A stretch of 64,000 nucleotides of DNA from CAIVAT01 sp037133475 (GCA_037133475.1 JBAXOB010000010.1:1-64000); one strand, 5' to 3'. Numbered from the stretch's first letter, positions 42,618 through 52,346 are shown. Translations and numbers: made by a program. Notes: generated by a model from the sequence alone, not told the origin.

Positions 42618-44108
42618 CTACTTTTTATTCCACAAAAAATAGACAGGGATCCCCAGTATAACGATAAACAAGCCCGGCCAGGTATATTCAGGCTTGTAAA
42701 TTAATAAGATTCCCATGACCACCAGGGCCAGCAGGATGTATATCAGGGGAATGACAGGGTAACCAAATGCCTTGTAGGGCCGCTCGATGTCGGGGCGGTT
42801 CTTCCGGAGCAGGAAAAGCCCGAAGATGGTGAGTACATAGAAGATCAGCACCGCGAAAACCACGTAATCGAGCAGTTGCCCGTAGGTGCCCGACAAGCAG
42901 AGCAGCCCGGCCCAGATGCCCTGGATCACCAGTCCTGTCGCCGGAACCCCCTTGCCGTTCAGCATGCCCACCTTTTTAAAGAATACCTTGTCGTTTGCCA
43001 TGGCATAATAGACCCTGGCCCCTGCGAGGATCAGCCCGTTGTTGCAGCCGAAGGTGGAGATGACGATAAAGGCTGCCATGATCAGCACGGTGTAGCTTCC
43101 GAAAATGCCGGAGATGGATGCCGTGCCCAGCCTGTCGTTCAGGGCGAACTGCATCCCCCGTGCCGCCACATCGGCGCCATGCGGGTCTCCCCTGACCGGC
43201 AGTGCGGTGATGTAAACGATATTGGCCAGCAGGTAGAGGATGGTCACAAACAGGGTTCCCAGGAAAAGGCTCAAAGGGATATTCTTCCTGGGGTTGATCA
43301 CCTCGCCGGCGGTGAAGGTGATGTTGTTCCAGGCATCCGACGAAAAGAGGCTGCCCACCATGGCCATGCCGATGGCGGCGATGATGGCCATCCCGGTGAG
43401 CGGTAGGTGCTGCCCGTCGGCACCGGCCTTTTCGGCACTCCAGAAGATGGAGCCGTTCAGGTGGATGGCGGAGGAATTCGATGCAAAGGCAAGTCCGACA
43501 ATTATAAAAAGTACCAGCAGGATGAACTTGCCGGAGGTAAAGGCATTCTGCACCTTCTTGCCCTCCTTGATCCCGCGGGTGTTGACCCAGGTCAGAAATG
43601 CGATCGAGCCGATGGCCACCAGCTGCACCGGTCCGAATTTGACAAAACCCAGGTTGAATTGTTTGATGCAAAAGAGTCCGAAATCAAAGGGACCGAATTG
43701 GACCACCTTCAGGCTGAACCAAACGACCGATTCTGAAACCCAGGGGATCAGCACCCCCGTAAACTTGGCAAAGGCCATCCCAACGGCTGCGATAGTGCCC
43801 GCCTGGATCACAAGGAAAAGGGTCCAGCCGTATAAGAAACCCGTCAGCGGGTTGTAGGCCTCCTTCAGGTAGACATACTGGCCGCCAGCCTTTGGAAACA
43901 TGCCGGCCAGTTCGCCATAGCTCAGGGCGGCAAAAATGGTCATAAAACCTGTGATGATCCACACGGTCATCAGCCAGCCGGGAGAGCCCACCATCCGGGC
44001 GATATCGGCGCTGACGATAAATATTCCCGATCCGATCATCGACCCCACCACGATGGCCGTTGAGTCAAACAGGGTTAACCTTTGCTGAAATTCGTGTTCG
44101 GTGCTCAT
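42618..44108 (-). CDS. Amino acid permease (APC superfamily)
   Basis: A 496-residue transporter with about twelve helices. The N-terminal LFDSTAIVVGSMIGSGIFIVSADIAR (about 13-38) is the APC helix 1 signature, and ALSYGELAGMFPKAGGQYVYLKEAYN (helix 2 region) follows. It probably exchanges or symports amino acids; the exact substrate is unknown. A large gap rich in repeats separates it from the divergent T9SS cargo gene. Confidence 0.9.
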   Translation of the reverse strand: MSTEHEFQQRLTLFDSTAIVVGSMIGSGIFIVSADIARMVGSPGWLMTVWIITGFMTIFAALSYGELAGMFPKAGGQYVYLKEAYNPLTGFLYGWTLFLVIQAGTIAAVGMAFAKFTGVLIPWVSESVVWFSLKVVQFGPFDFGLFCIKQFNLGFVKFGPVQLVAIGSIAFLTWVNTRGIKEGKKVQNAFTSGKFILLVLFIIVGLAFASNSSAIHLNGSIFWSAEKAGADGQHLPLTGMAIIAAIGMAMVGSLFSSDAWNNITFTAGEVINPRKNIPLSLFLGTLFVTILYLLANIVYITALPVRGDPHGADVAARGMQFALNDRLGTASISGIFGSYTVLIMAAFIVISTFGCNNGLILAGARVYYAMANDKVFFKKVGMLNGKGVPATGLVIQGIWAGLLCLSGTYGQLLDYVVFAVLIFYVLTIFGLFLLRKNRPDIERPYKAFGYPVIPLIYILLALVVMGILLIYKPEYTWPGLFIVILGIPVYFLWNKK

Positions 44109-44506
44109 AGACTTTTAGTTTCTTAACCTGTCACACGTAACGCATAACGCAGCAGGCGTGGCAATGGGGGCGTGACGTGCGACATACAGGTTGTCACTGT
44201 TTTTTGTTGCAATTTATGTGAAATTTTAATAGGGTAAACAAAATGAATTTAATTTCAGGGAACAGGCATGTGTTAAGTTTTATCATAACAGATTATCAGC
44301 GTTTTAAATCCTGCAGACTGCGCGGCAACTCAGCTGTTTTTATTATCACGGTACAGCCCGTTAAAACGTTTATCCTACCTTTGCTTAAAATAATACCAAA
44401 ATAAATGACCATAATTTGTTTTAACTTTATTTTGTTTTGCTACCCGCAACTGAAAGGGATGGCCCTGAAATAATTGAACATAATTTGTCCAAACCTTATT
44501 TTTTTT

Positions 44507-44775
44507 CTACCACAATAAGTAACAAAGAATAGTCACCGATGCATGAAAGTCACTAAAAATCTTCATCATTCGCTAAACTGCGGAAAATCATCGCTTCCCT
44601 CCACGGACAGTCCGCAGTTTTACGCTCATTCCCCGATTTTCTTTACGTGACTTTATTGAGGCGACTTGCCTGCTAGGTCTGGGTTATTCCAATATAATTA
44701 AGGCCCCATAATAAGACAGGCTATGATCTTTCCAAAATAATCTTTGACTGCTGCAATTGTAATCAATCAAATACT
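44507..44775 (+). repeat. ~265-bp dispersed element, copy A
   Basis: From CTACCACAATAAGTAACAAAG to GCAATTGTAATCAATCAAAT this aligns along its length with 57094-57361. Shared words include CACTAAAAATCTTC, TTACGCTCATTCC, GGTTATTCCA and ATCAATCA. A shorter relative lies at 48076-48149. Confidence 0.82.
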
Positions 44776-44784
44776 ACTTTGTTA

Positions 44785-44792
44785 TATATTTG
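44785..44792 (+). promoter_or_regulatory. Putative -7 element of the T9SS cargo gene
   Basis: TATATTTG fits TAnnTTTG. The nearest upstream TTG (44757-44759) gives a 25-base spacer, longer than usual. The leader to the ATG at 44922 would be about 125 bases. Confidence 0.35.
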
Positions 44793-44921
44793 TTATAGGT
44801 AAAGTTGCCGGTTGTCAATGGGGAACTCAGGTTGTTAATTATCCTGGTTTGTTTGGGGGTCCATGGTATTTTGTCAGGGAAACCGGCTTCCTGTTTCGTG
44901 AGGACTAAAAACTCATATAAT

Positions 44922-47747
44922 ATGAAAAACGTTACATTATTATTATCCGGCTTGATTCTGTTAAGCCTTGTCAATCAAAACACAGTCAAGGGTCAGGCTC
45001 CCGACTGGACGCGCCTGCTGCAAACGAATACCAATGGTGTGGAAATGATCAACCTTGTAACCGCTGATGCTGTTAATTCCTGGTTTGTGGGCAGGATCTG
45101 CGGGCAGGTTACTTTTAGTGGCATTGCCTATACCAGTGTCGGCTTCTACGACCTGCTCCTGGTTAAAATGGCGGGTTCAGGTTCGCCGGTTTGGGTAAAG
45201 CAAATCAATGCCCAGGCAGGAGGGACCATTACTCCGGATGCCATCAAAACGGATGGCGCAGGGAATATTTTCCTGGCGGCAACCTTTTCAGGGATTGTCA
45301 CCCTGGGTGGCAGAACACTGGTATCGACCGCGTCGCAAAATTCATTTATGGCAAAGTTTGACAATTCAGGAAACTGTGTATGGGCCACAACGTTTTTAAG
45401 TACAGGCACCTTAAACAGCGAAATTGCACTTGATGGAAGTGCCAACAGCTTCCTGGTCAGCAAATCAAACAAACTGTTGAAGTTTTCGGCCGCCGGCGTG
45501 AAATTATGGGAACAGGCCTTTGCCGACAGGACCCTGCAGGCGTTGGCAGTTGTGGGCAACCAGCTTTTCCTGGGCGGCACCCTCCAGGGTGGAACGACCA
45601 ACTTTGGCACCATGGTTTTAACTTCACTGGGTGGCTATAATACCGGCTTCCTGGTAAAGGCCGACCTCGCCGGGAACTACTCCGGTTCGCTGGTCGTTGG
45701 CGGATCGACACAGGGCGACGGCTCCTCCGTAAGTGATATCCTGGCCGATAACAGCGGGAACCTGGTTATAACGGGTTGTTATACCAAGGACCTGGTGCTT
45801 GGCACTGTTACCATCACCCATACCAGCAGGTCTTACTACACCTATATTGCAAAATGCGACAACAACTTCGCCTTTTCATGGGCCACATCGAGTTCCTTAT
45901 TTCTTAATACCAGCCGCGAAATGTGGACCTACCGGCTCTTTTCCGACAACACAGGCAATATCTATGAGTATGGCATGATCGGCAGTTCGTTTCAATACGG
46001 GAATGTCTCCCTTAACCTGGTCTCCCGTGAGCAATTCCTGGTGAAATTCGATGCTTCGGGTAATCCTCTTAAAGGCTATGCGCTGCAAAACAGCTCCTTC
46101 GACAGGACAATGGTCAACCCCTCCGGAAAAATACTGTCAGGGGGATACTTTAATGCCGACGGCGATGCCCTGTTTGGTAATTTCTTTATGAGCCAGTATG
46201 ATAACAACCTGGTGGTGGAATGGCAGGATTTCTCCTCAAACTGTTTCTCAGGGAGTGCAAAGATCTGTTATATCAAGCATGATGCCGCCGGGAATACCTA
46301 CCTCCAATCAAGGATTATCGGTCAATGCGACTTTTTCGGCACGCCCATCAATACCAGCCATTACCTTACAGTGGTTTCCAAACACGATGTTGCCGGGAAT
46401 TTGCTGTGGATGAAGCAGATCCAGGATATCAGCCCACACCTGTTCGGATCCGTCTTCACCCTCGATAAAAGCAACAATGTCGTGACGGCCGGTCTCTTCC
46501 AGGGCAGCCTGGTCGTTGGGACCACTACCTTGTCAACCCTCCAGTCGCAGGAGGGATATGTAGCCAGTTTCAGCAGTGACGGCCAGTTTTTATGGGCGTC
46601 GAAATTCAATTTAGGCCAGGATATTTCTGTCGATTTCACCATTGCAACCGATAACGACCGCAATGTACTGGTTACCGGTGTCGCAGATCCTGCCAATTAC
46701 CTGATAAAATTCAACCCTTCGGGAACGAAACTTTGGTCAAAGTCCTTCCCGATGGAATCCTACTATGTCAGTATGGTTTCGGCCGACGCCGGCAATAATA
46801 TCTACATGACCAGCGAAATTCACCTTTCCGACCAAACAGGGTCCACGACGATTGGTTCCGTCACCCTCACGCAGACCTATAACGACGGTTCCACCGCCCT
46901 CATCAAATTCGACCCGAACGGGAATGCCCTGTGGGCTTATACATACGGCGGTGTGGCCGGGGCGACCTATTCCGATGGCTGGCCCTGCGATATCAGGACC
47001 GACGGGGCAGGGAACACCTGGTTATGGGGCTGGTGTCCCGATCATGCGACCTTTGGTAACACCACGCTGACCAATCCCTACACCCCGAACCAGAAATATT
47101 CCTATTACCTTACGAAGATCAGTTCTTCCGGGGCGGTCTTATGGGCGAAGGCGATATATGAGTCGACCTATTCATTCAACTATGGCGACCTGCTTGATCT
47201 CGACGCAAAAGGAAATGTCTATGTGGGAGGCCATTTTAACAAGAAGATCAACATCGACGGCACCGAGTTCCTGCCCGAAGGCAGCAACGACTTTTTCGTT
47301 GTCAGGTATTCAGGGGCTGGCGTTTATAGCTGGATGAATACAATTCCTTCCAATAGCCTCATCATAAATTCACTTTCGGTGTTCGATGAAAATGTGGTGA
47401 GCATGGCCGGTTATGCAGGGAAAAATGCCACCCTGGGAAATTTCAGTTTAGTGAAAAAAGGTGGCTCGAACTGTATCGTGGCCACCCTGGGAAAGATACC
47501 CCTGCTTGTACCCGAAATTAATAAACCGGTAACCCACCTCTATCCGAATCCCGTGAAAGATCTTCTTTTTATCAAAGGAAATAACGGGAGGTATGCCGTA
47601 TCAGTAGAGGATATGAATGGAATAACCGTAATCCGCCGGCAGGATGTGTCGGGCAGCCTCGATGTGAGTCGTTTGAGCAGCGGCGTCTACGTTGTGAAAC
47701 TTGAAACTAAGGATGGAACAGTTGCGGAAAGGATCATAAAACTGTAA
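44922..47747 (+). CDS. T9SS type A sorting domain protein with beta-propeller-like repeats
   Basis: A 941-residue secreted protein. A signal peptide (residues about 1-24, ending VKGQ) is followed by many repeats of about 50 residues in which a DxxGNxxL/V strand leads to a TLG-type strand (for example GAGNIFLAATFSGIVTLGG and ADNSGNLVITGCYTKDLVLG). This is the pattern of SBBP-type beta-propeller repeats. The last ~75 residues are a type A T9SS sorting domain: HLYPNPVKDLLFIKG, YAVSVEDMNGITVI, VSRLSSGVYVVKLE and a basic end ERIIKL. It should be exported by the Por system and anchored at the surface. The ATG at 44922 is chosen because the signal peptide starts there. Confidence 0.92.
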   Translation: MKNVTLLLSGLILLSLVNQNTVKGQAPDWTRLLQTNTNGVEMINLVTADAVNSWFVGRICGQVTFSGIAYTSVGFYDLLLVKMAGSGSPVWVKQINAQAGGTITPDAIKTDGAGNIFLAATFSGIVTLGGRTLVSTASQNSFMAKFDNSGNCVWATTFLSTGTLNSEIALDGSANSFLVSKSNKLLKFSAAGVKLWEQAFADRTLQALAVVGNQLFLGGTLQGGTTNFGTMVLTSLGGYNTGFLVKADLAGNYSGSLVVGGSTQGDGSSVSDILADNSGNLVITGCYTKDLVLGTVTITHTSRSYYTYIAKCDNNFAFSWATSSSLFLNTSREMWTYRLFSDNTGNIYEYGMIGSSFQYGNVSLNLVSREQFLVKFDASGNPLKGYALQNSSFDRTMVNPSGKILSGGYFNADGDALFGNFFMSQYDNNLVVEWQDFSSNCFSGSAKICYIKHDAAGNTYLQSRIIGQCDFFGTPINTSHYLTVVSKHDVAGNLLWMKQIQDISPHLFGSVFTLDKSNNVVTAGLFQGSLVVGTTTLSTLQSQEGYVASFSSDGQFLWASKFNLGQDISVDFTIATDNDRNVLVTGVADPANYLIKFNPSGTKLWSKSFPMESYYVSMVSADAGNNIYMTSEIHLSDQTGSTTIGSVTLTQTYNDGSTALIKFDPNGNALWAYTYGGVAGATYSDGWPCDIRTDGAGNTWLWGWCPDHATFGNTTLTNPYTPNQKYSYYLTKISSSGAVLWAKAIYESTYSFNYGDLLDLDAKGNVYVGGHFNKKINIDGTEFLPEGSNDFFVVRYSGAGVYSWMNTIPSNSLIINSLSVFDENVVSMAGYAGKNATLGNFSLVKKGGSNCIVATLGKIPLLVPEINKPVTHLYPNPVKDLLFIKGNNGRYAVSVEDMNGITVIRRQDVSGSLDVSRLSSGVYVVKLETKDGTVAERIIKL

Positions 47748-47919
47748 GGCCGTTTTCTTTTTAGAGATTGGATTGATCCCTTTCTTACCACTTATGAGTA
47801 CTGACGTTCCATTATCTTTATAAATGAAAGTCAATAAGGTTGTGCGTTAACATTTATCGAGTAATTGAATGTTAATGACATAAAAGAGTCTGTTTAAATG
47901 ACGCACCAAAGCCCATTTA

Positions 47920-48053
47920 AAGTACGAAATACAACGTACAAAGTACAAACGAAAGTGGGAAGTACAAAGTTCGAAGGACGAACAACGGCCTGCTGATCCC
48001 AAACTTTGTACTTCGTACTTCGTCATTCGTACCTCGTTCTTCGCGTTGTACCT
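47920..48053. repeat. GTACTTCGTA inverted-repeat block
   Basis: Left arm words AAAGTACGAAATACAACGTAC and GAAGTACAAAGTTCGAAGG face right arm words AACTTTGTACTTCGTACTTCG and TTCTTCGCGTTGTAC. The two arms can form a long imperfect hairpin about a short GGCC-containing loop region. Confidence 0.7.
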
Positions 48054-48075
48054 CACAAACTGTCAAAGTCCGGAC

Positions 48076-48149
48076 TTAAGATCTTCGTCGTTCGCGAAAA
48101 TGGGGAAACCCATCGCACCGCCCCCCCGGTCAGACAGCAGTATTACGCT
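48076..48149 (+). repeat. Dispersed element, partial copy C
   Basis: AAGATCTTCGTCGTTCGCG, GGGGAAACCCATCGC, CCGGTCAGACAGCAG and TTACGCT align in order with the middle of the copy at 57094-57361. The ends of the element are missing. Confidence 0.65.
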
Positions 48150-48427
48150 ATACAGGTATTCAAATTTCCCGGATTTTCCAGAACTCTGTTCTTTCCATGC
48201 AAACGCATGCCGGCAGCTATTTCCCACAGACCCTAAATATATAACAAAGTAGGAGGTAGTTGTTATGGTATATTTACGTACCTGGTATTTCTTTAACATA
48301 TTACAGTTGTGTTTATTTAGTATCGTTTTAATTTTCACATATGTTTGATATAATGGAATCTAAAGCAAGATGATAGAAAATTCTTCAAAAAAAATATACG
48401 TTTGTTATATTCAATGTATCTGATTAC

Positions 48428-48458
48428 TTGACATTATTTAATTGGGTTTGTATATTTG
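48428..48458 (+). promoter_or_regulatory. Bacteroidota-type promoter of the protease gene pair
   Basis: TTG (48428-48430), a 20-base spacer and TATATTTG (48451-48458) give one of the best consensus matches in the window. The ATG at 48495 lies 36 bases after it. Confidence 0.75.
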
Positions 48459-48494
48459 TTTTGATATTTAATGTTCTAATTAAAACCGGAATCG

Positions 48495-49874
48495 ATGAAT
48501 GCTAATCTTTCCATATGGTATAAGAAACAGTTTAAGAACCGGAAATTGATAGACGCTAAGGAGGGCGCTATTTCCATTCTTCAGGTCCTGGGATTTACCC
48601 TGATTATCAGCGGGATCGTTTACCTTTTTGCCATGCTCTTTTCCGGAGGAACAGCGGAAACGACAGCCCTTTCCGGGGGTAAAATCGCTATTGCATTTTT
48701 CATTGTCATGACCGGGGTTGCCTTTGCATTTCCCTCCTTGTTACAGGATCAGACGGAGGGTTTAAGCACCATGCGGATCGTGGTTTTTATGGTGGTCAAC
48801 GTGATCTGTATTCTGTTATTGAAAATCGGGTGGGGACAGAAAAATCTTGGGGATGTTGGACTGGATCAGTATTGGGTTGGCGTGATAGCATTCGTATTTG
48901 GCGCTAAGGCAACGCAATCCTTTTTTGAGAGCAAGATGGCGGTTCCCAAGGAGGTTGCCGTAAAAACCGGGATGGCCGCGATAACTTTTTCCCCGGGGGA
49001 GGTGGCCAGGCTGGCCATTCAGCAGAATCAGCAATTCCTGCGGGTGAAGTTTCCCAATATCCTTTCTCTCAGCGATGCGGTCCATGACCTGTCGCTTGAG
49101 GATTCGCACGTGGTGGCCATCTACCTGAGGGATAACAATACGGCGGGGATCCCTGATAAATTGGAGGTAAGGATGCCTGATGGCGTAAGCCGCACCATTG
49201 GAACCGAAATCATCAGGAATACAGGAAGCGGAAAGGTGCATGTGAACCAGTACGACGCGATCAACACCATGTACAACACCGATTCGGGGGAAGGTTCCAT
49301 CTGCTGCCTGGTCGACACCAATAAGGGGTTTAAAGCTGCCGTTACAGCCGGACATGTTTTTACCCGGGGGGCCTCCGTCAATTATCACGGGGAGTTGGAT
49401 GACAGCCAGCAAACCGCTGCCTGGATCAGCAATAAAAATCGCGGGCAGTGGTTTTTCCAGTTAATCAATTACAGCAACGACCTGGCGCTTGCCACGCTCG
49501 ACAACTACACGGATGACCCGCAGTGCATCCATTTCAAAGAACATTATGAGGTGACGGACAAGGATGTATGTACAACCCAGGTAACACTTATTTCAAAGGA
49601 GAGCGGGAGGAGAACCGGCTATATCCTCGACTACAACACCGAGTGGGATGTGGATTACAGGGATGGACCGGTATCTAAGGGGAATATTATTCTGACCGGC
49701 AGTACGAAAATCCGTGACAATTCTTCTACGCTTTCGACAGGCGGGGACTCCGGCGGGTGCGTTTATACCGCCGATGGTAAACTGGTCGGCCTGATCCTGG
49801 GCGGAAATGACAAGTTCACCTGGGTGCTGCCCATTAAAGAAACCCTTGATAATTTTAATTACACCTTAATCTGA
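48495..49874 (+). CDS. Membrane-anchored trypsin-like serine protease
   Basis: A 459-residue protein in two parts. Residues 1-145 hold about four hydrophobic helices (near 27-50, 62-82, 92-112 and 126-144). From about 200 to the end is a chymotrypsin-fold domain with a complete triad: His287 in TAGHVF, Asp329 in SNDLAL and Ser419 in GGDSGGCV. The His-Asp distance (42 residues) and Asp-Ser distance (90) are normal for the family. No PDZ domain, signal peptide or propeptide is seen, and the helices suggest that the protease domain stays tethered; its side of the membrane is unclear. It is followed 6 bases later by an 821-residue exported protein. Function unknown. Confidence 0.82.
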   Translation: MNANLSIWYKKQFKNRKLIDAKEGAISILQVLGFTLIISGIVYLFAMLFSGGTAETTALSGGKIAIAFFIVMTGVAFAFPSLLQDQTEGLSTMRIVVFMVVNVICILLLKIGWGQKNLGDVGLDQYWVGVIAFVFGAKATQSFFESKMAVPKEVAVKTGMAAITFSPGEVARLAIQQNQQFLRVKFPNILSLSDAVHDLSLEDSHVVAIYLRDNNTAGIPDKLEVRMPDGVSRTIGTEIIRNTGSGKVHVNQYDAINTMYNTDSGEGSICCLVDTNKGFKAAVTAGHVFTRGASVNYHGELDDSQQTAAWISNKNRGQWFFQLINYSNDLALATLDNYTDDPQCIHFKEHYEVTDKDVCTTQVTLISKESGRRTGYILDYNTEWDVDYRDGPVSKGNIILTGSTKIRDNSSTLSTGGDSGGCVYTADGKLVGLILGGNDKFTWVLPIKETLDNFNYTLI

Positions 49875-49880
49875 TATGCT

Positions 49881-52346
49881 ATGAAAAAAAACATGTTTTT
49901 CCTGCTGATATTCCTGATAACTGCAACAACAGCCCATTCCACGATCGATTCCCTCTCGATAACACTAAAGGATAACCATTGTGTATTTACTCCTCAGAAG
50001 GACCAATACAATCTACCCCTGCATATCCTCTTCTCTCCGAAAGAGGATTTTTTGGGAAAAACAATAGAAATCCAGACAAACGGTGATCAGCCAAGTCTTG
50101 TTAACTTGATTTTTGAACAAAAAACACTGTCAAGTTTTGAGGGAAGGAATAATTTTTGCATCACGCTGAATGCGGACTCGACGTTCAGGATTGGGAAATT
50201 TAACGGAAAATTGAATGGCTCTTTTAATCTTATTATTGCCGGGACTCCGTTATTTAAGAAGCCTGTCGGAATTGCCATTAAGCCAAAACAGATTCCTTCA
50301 GGCAATCAAAAGGATACTACCTATAAACCGGGATATATACTCTACGATGCCCTGAAATTGCAGGAATTGTATAATGACTATAGTAACAGGAATAACCCTG
50401 CTGATTTAATTGTCATGGCTAAGATTCTGGAACAATATAATAGCAACGCCAATTTAGTGAATCAGGATCTGTTTTTGAAAGATATTACCTCACATGTAAT
50501 AACCTTTAAAAGGGATACAACTAACAATAATTTGGTTGCATCCTTCCCTGAAATTGGCGCTCAAAGCAAAACCTCCGACCTGATCCAGTCATTCGCCTCG
50601 ACTGCCGGAGGACTCGACGTTACCAACATTGCGGATGGTTTTGCCAGGTTTATCGTAAAGCGAACTAAGCAAGAACTCAGCATTGCATTTTTTGATCACT
50701 TCAAGAAGACACTGAATGCCTATCCCGATCTGCAGGTTCTTTATCCCAATACCGTGAAAATCCTCCATTCGATCGACCAGGAGATATACAACTACAGCCA
50801 TTATATCAACAATCTGCGCGAAGCCTTCCGCTCGGACCTGAACACGCTGGATGAACACCTGCCCGGGTTGATCCCGCTGCACCAGCCATACTTCGACGAG
50901 AACAGGATGCTGGCAATATCGGTGCTGTCGGCTTGCTATATCTCCACCTCCATCAAACATGAGATGCATCCGGGAGATATGATTAACTGTTTTCCCGATA
51001 CCATTTTCAATGACACCATCGAACTCGAAAAAAATCTGAAGGGATCGGTGCAGCTGTTGCAGCTGTTGAGCTACTCGCTGAAAGAGAGAAGTTCAGATAC
51101 GGCAAAGAGTCCGCGGTACTGGGTGAATATCGACAAGGTTCGCGACCTGGTCGACAACAAGAATGCCCTGAAATATTACCTGGGGCTTTTACTGCTGAGG
51201 GCGGAAACAAATTATGGGAAAATAGGATTTTGTATATACTCTTTTTATGATATGCTGAACACCCAGGCCAATGTTGATGCCTTTGACAAGTCCTACAGTC
51301 CGTATAAAATGTTCATTTTGGGCCTGGGTTCGCGGCTCTCTGAATTAAACACGATGGTTAAGAATTATAGCAGCAAGCAATCCGACTCATTGAAGGTGGA
51401 GCAATACGCCAGGTTTTGCAAGACCTCCGTGCAGTTTGTTGAATATTGCACCAGTGCTTCGGAACTTCCGTTTATCGATAAAAATACCGAATTGAAGGGT
51501 ATCGGCGCGAAACTGGCTTCCTGTTTCGACATCGCCTACCAGACCTGCGACCTTACCAGCGCCATCAACCGCAAGCGCTACCCGGAAGCGATCAACCACC
51601 TGGTGTCGATCTACCATGATGTGATGGTTGCTCCTGATAAACTGTATCTTACCAACAATGCGCATGCGGAGGCCAGTAAATGGAGCAATACGATTGAATC
51701 ATGCCTGAAATACGGCGCCTTTATGGCGGGAATGGTCACGGCAAAAAGCTCGGAGGAGGTGGAATCGGTGATCGAAACGGCTGCGTTGCCAACAGGGTCG
51801 GCGAGGATTAAACGGGAAACCGCCTTCAATGTCTCGCTGAATGCCTATTGCGGACTGTTCGCAGGGTATGAGCGTATTGAGGGTGTTGATCCTCCCCTGA
51901 CAATGCAATACCAGAAAATAAACTCGTTTGGTGTTTCAGCGCCGATCGGGGTTTCAATCAGCAGGGGGCATTCGGTTTTGTTTGCCATTGGAACCGGCAA
52001 ATATGGCTGGAAAAAGGGTAACAGGGGGTGGTCGTCAACCCTGTTTTTTTCCATTGTTGATCTTGGCGCGATAACGTCTTTCCGTTTCCAGAATGACAGC
52101 GTTGCCAGTATTCCGACGATCAGGTTGGCCGACATAATTTCACCAGGGATTTTCTATTCCCAGGGAATTCCGGGCTGTCCCCTTTCGGTTAACGTGGGTT
52201 GGCAGATGGGGCCCCTGCTGCGCAGTGTCAGCATGAAGGAGAACACCTACAGCAGCAAATATACCCGTGTCAGCGTTTCACTTTGCGTGGATCTGCCGTT
52301 ATTTAATCTATATTCCAGGGCAAAAGAAAGACCCTTTGATAAGTAG
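49881..52346 (+). CDS. Exported protein of unknown family, partner of the trypsin-like protease
   Basis: An 821-residue protein that I do not recognise. Residues 1-19 form a signal peptide (FFLLIFLITATTAHS). An N-terminal beta-rich part runs to about 130. A long helical middle follows (about 150-640), with a central DNKNALKYYLGLLLLRAETNYG. The last ~150 residues are rich in alternating hydrophobic and polar strands (for example FGVSAPIGVSISRGH and LSVNVGWQMG) ending SLCVDLPLFNLYSRAK, as might be expected of a small outer-membrane barrel. The first ~700 bases are visibly more AT-rich than the remainder. No T9SS tail is present. The 6-base gap from the protease gene implies joint expression. 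Confidence 0.78.
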   Translation: MKKNMFFLLIFLITATTAHSTIDSLSITLKDNHCVFTPQKDQYNLPLHILFSPKEDFLGKTIEIQTNGDQPSLVNLIFEQKTLSSFEGRNNFCITLNADSTFRIGKFNGKLNGSFNLIIAGTPLFKKPVGIAIKPKQIPSGNQKDTTYKPGYILYDALKLQELYNDYSNRNNPADLIVMAKILEQYNSNANLVNQDLFLKDITSHVITFKRDTTNNNLVASFPEIGAQSKTSDLIQSFASTAGGLDVTNIADGFARFIVKRTKQELSIAFFDHFKKTLNAYPDLQVLYPNTVKILHSIDQEIYNYSHYINNLREAFRSDLNTLDEHLPGLIPLHQPYFDENRMLAISVLSACYISTSIKHEMHPGDMINCFPDTIFNDTIELEKNLKGSVQLLQLLSYSLKERSSDTAKSPRYWVNIDKVRDLVDNKNALKYYLGLLLLRAETNYGKIGFCIYSFYDMLNTQANVDAFDKSYSPYKMFILGLGSRLSELNTMVKNYSSKQSDSLKVEQYARFCKTSVQFVEYCTSASELPFIDKNTELKGIGAKLASCFDIAYQTCDLTSAINRKRYPEAINHLVSIYHDVMVAPDKLYLTNNAHAEASKWSNTIESCLKYGAFMAGMVTAKSSEEVESVIETAALPTGSARIKRETAFNVSLNAYCGLFAGYERIEGVDPPLTMQYQKINSFGVSAPIGVSISRGHSVLFAIGTGKYGWKKGNRGWSSTLFFSIVDLGAITSFRFQNDSVASIPTIRLADIISPGIFYSQGIPGCPLSVNVGWQMGPLLRSVSMKENTYSSKYTRVSVSLCVDLPLFNLYSRAKERPFDK

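Larger units (their letters stand above)
44109..44921. other. Long intergenic region with repeats
   Basis: An 813-base gap between divergent genes. It has AT-rich sequence, a local 69-base-offset duplication (about 44410-44443 and 44479-44511) and one copy of an ~265-base dispersed element (44507-44775). A TATATTTG (44785-44792) precedes the T9SS cargo gene. No tRNA or gene is evident; the element itself contains only stop-rich frames. Confidence 0.6.
47748..48494. other. Long intergenic region upstream of the protease gene
   Basis: A 747-base gap. It contains a GTACTTCGTA inverted-repeat block (47920-48053), a partial copy of the dispersed element (48076-48149), an AT-rich stretch and the promoter at 48428-48458. 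Short frames here are built from repeats and were not accepted. Confidence 0.6.

Noticed and set aside
44507..44775. tRNA or other known small RNA gene
   Set aside because: No cloverleaf, T-loop GTTCGAATC-like sequence or other known RNA signature is present; described as a dispersed repeat.
44805..44921. N-terminal extension of the T9SS cargo protein
   Set aside because: It would place 39 residues before a normal signal peptide that begins at 44922.
48006..48252. Short frames of about 70 codons in the gap before the protease
   Set aside because: They run through the inverted block and the partial dispersed element and have no coding signal.
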